The position numbers and the translations under genes were made by a program. A stretch of DNA of 28,802 nt from DASYML01 sp036399835 (GTDB lineage: Bacteria; Acidobacteriota; Blastocatellia; Pyrinomonadales; Pyrinomonadaceae). Below, piece after piece: positions 28,730 to 28,802 of the stretch. Positions within the stretch are counted from its first letter, which is position 1, and each line of letters opens with the position of its first letter. The stretch covers positions 1-28,802 of the forward strand of contig DASWMI010000159.1 in the NCBI GenBank assembly GCA_036399835.1. The letters are read 5' to 3'. The notes below the pieces were generated by a model. The model made no database searches. It was not told where the DNA came from and worked only from the letters and a program-made list of their open reading frames with translations.

Positions 28730-28802
28730 GTGATAAAAGAACTAAAGCGAATGTTGATGACCTTGATGGTGCTTTGCATCATCTCTGTCGGCGCGTTCGC
28801 GC
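28730..28802 (+). CDS. Start of an exported protein, cut by the window edge
   Basis: A GTG at 28730 opens a frame whose 24 visible residues, MIKELKRMLMTLMVLCIISV then GAFA, form a Sec signal peptide: basic N-terminus, hydrophobic core and an A-x-A-like end. AGGAGG lies upstream. Everything after the signal is outside the window, so no function can be proposed. It has the same direction as the propeller gene but a separate 256-base leader region. Confidence 0.65.
   Translation, partial: MIKELKRMLMTLMVLCIISVGAFA

Noticed and set aside
1..28802. Search for tRNA, rRNA, transposase, integrase or att-like sites
   Set aside because: No cloverleaf with a GGTTCGAATCC-type arm, no rRNA stretches and no mobile-element protein motifs were found.

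Overview
The window looks like chromosome from a Gram-negative, moderately GC-rich bacterium (about 58-60 % GC by eye). The lipid A and Kdo genes (lpxC and a KpsF/KdsD isomerase) indicate an LPS outer membrane. The gene set also includes a C5-pathway hemL, a fused AroD-AroE protein, DUF2203, an RDD protein with a zinc ribbon, a CrtC-like protein and several secreted proteins of unknown function. Together with the very compact intergenic hairpins, this suggests Acidobacteriota, probably Blastocatellia. That assignment is inference; there is no rRNA gene here to prove it. I saw no tRNA, rRNA, CRISPR array, transposase, integrase or phage gene.

Layout. 1-1371 (minus): DUF47/PhoU-like protein followed by a PiT phosphate transporter cut by the window edge. 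1630-3573 (plus): arabinose-5-phosphate isomerase and a secreted protein of unknown function. 3717-5256 (minus): small exported protein with a possible Sm-like domain, and lpxC. 5582-10275 (plus): polA, with a degenerate proofreading domain, and an orphan NtrB-type histidine kinase. 10357-19094 (minus): hemL, BON-LysM protein, CrtC/AttH-like protein, NFACT/RqcH-like protein, zinc-ribbon RDD protein, DUF2203, NYN-domain protein and a lipoprotein. 19221-21850 (plus): zinc-ribbon protein translationally coupled to an rlmB-type rRNA methyltransferase, then a zinc-ribbon membrane protein. 21894-22043 (minus): a 49-residue two-helix membrane protein with a strong ribosome binding site and a structured promoter. 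22342-28802 (plus): cysK, aroDE fusion, ThiF/MoeB-like E1 enzyme, a large secreted beta-propeller protein, and the first codons of another exported protein.

Most genes are housekeeping and are not arranged as one pathway. Two sequence-level signals are not explained by the genes. First, the 9-bp palindrome CTGGWCCAG (core TGGWCCA) occurs far more often than chance would give, in all three reading phases and at least once between genes. Second, at least eight intergenic gaps carry long imperfect inverted repeats with low-complexity, reiterated arms. They fall into several word families, and one 34-base arm is repeated identically in two gaps. I consider these two the best candidates for undescribed biology. 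The small membrane protein gene, with tandem 8-bp boxes on an 11-bp period plus a perfect 24-bp palindrome upstream, is the most interesting single locus.
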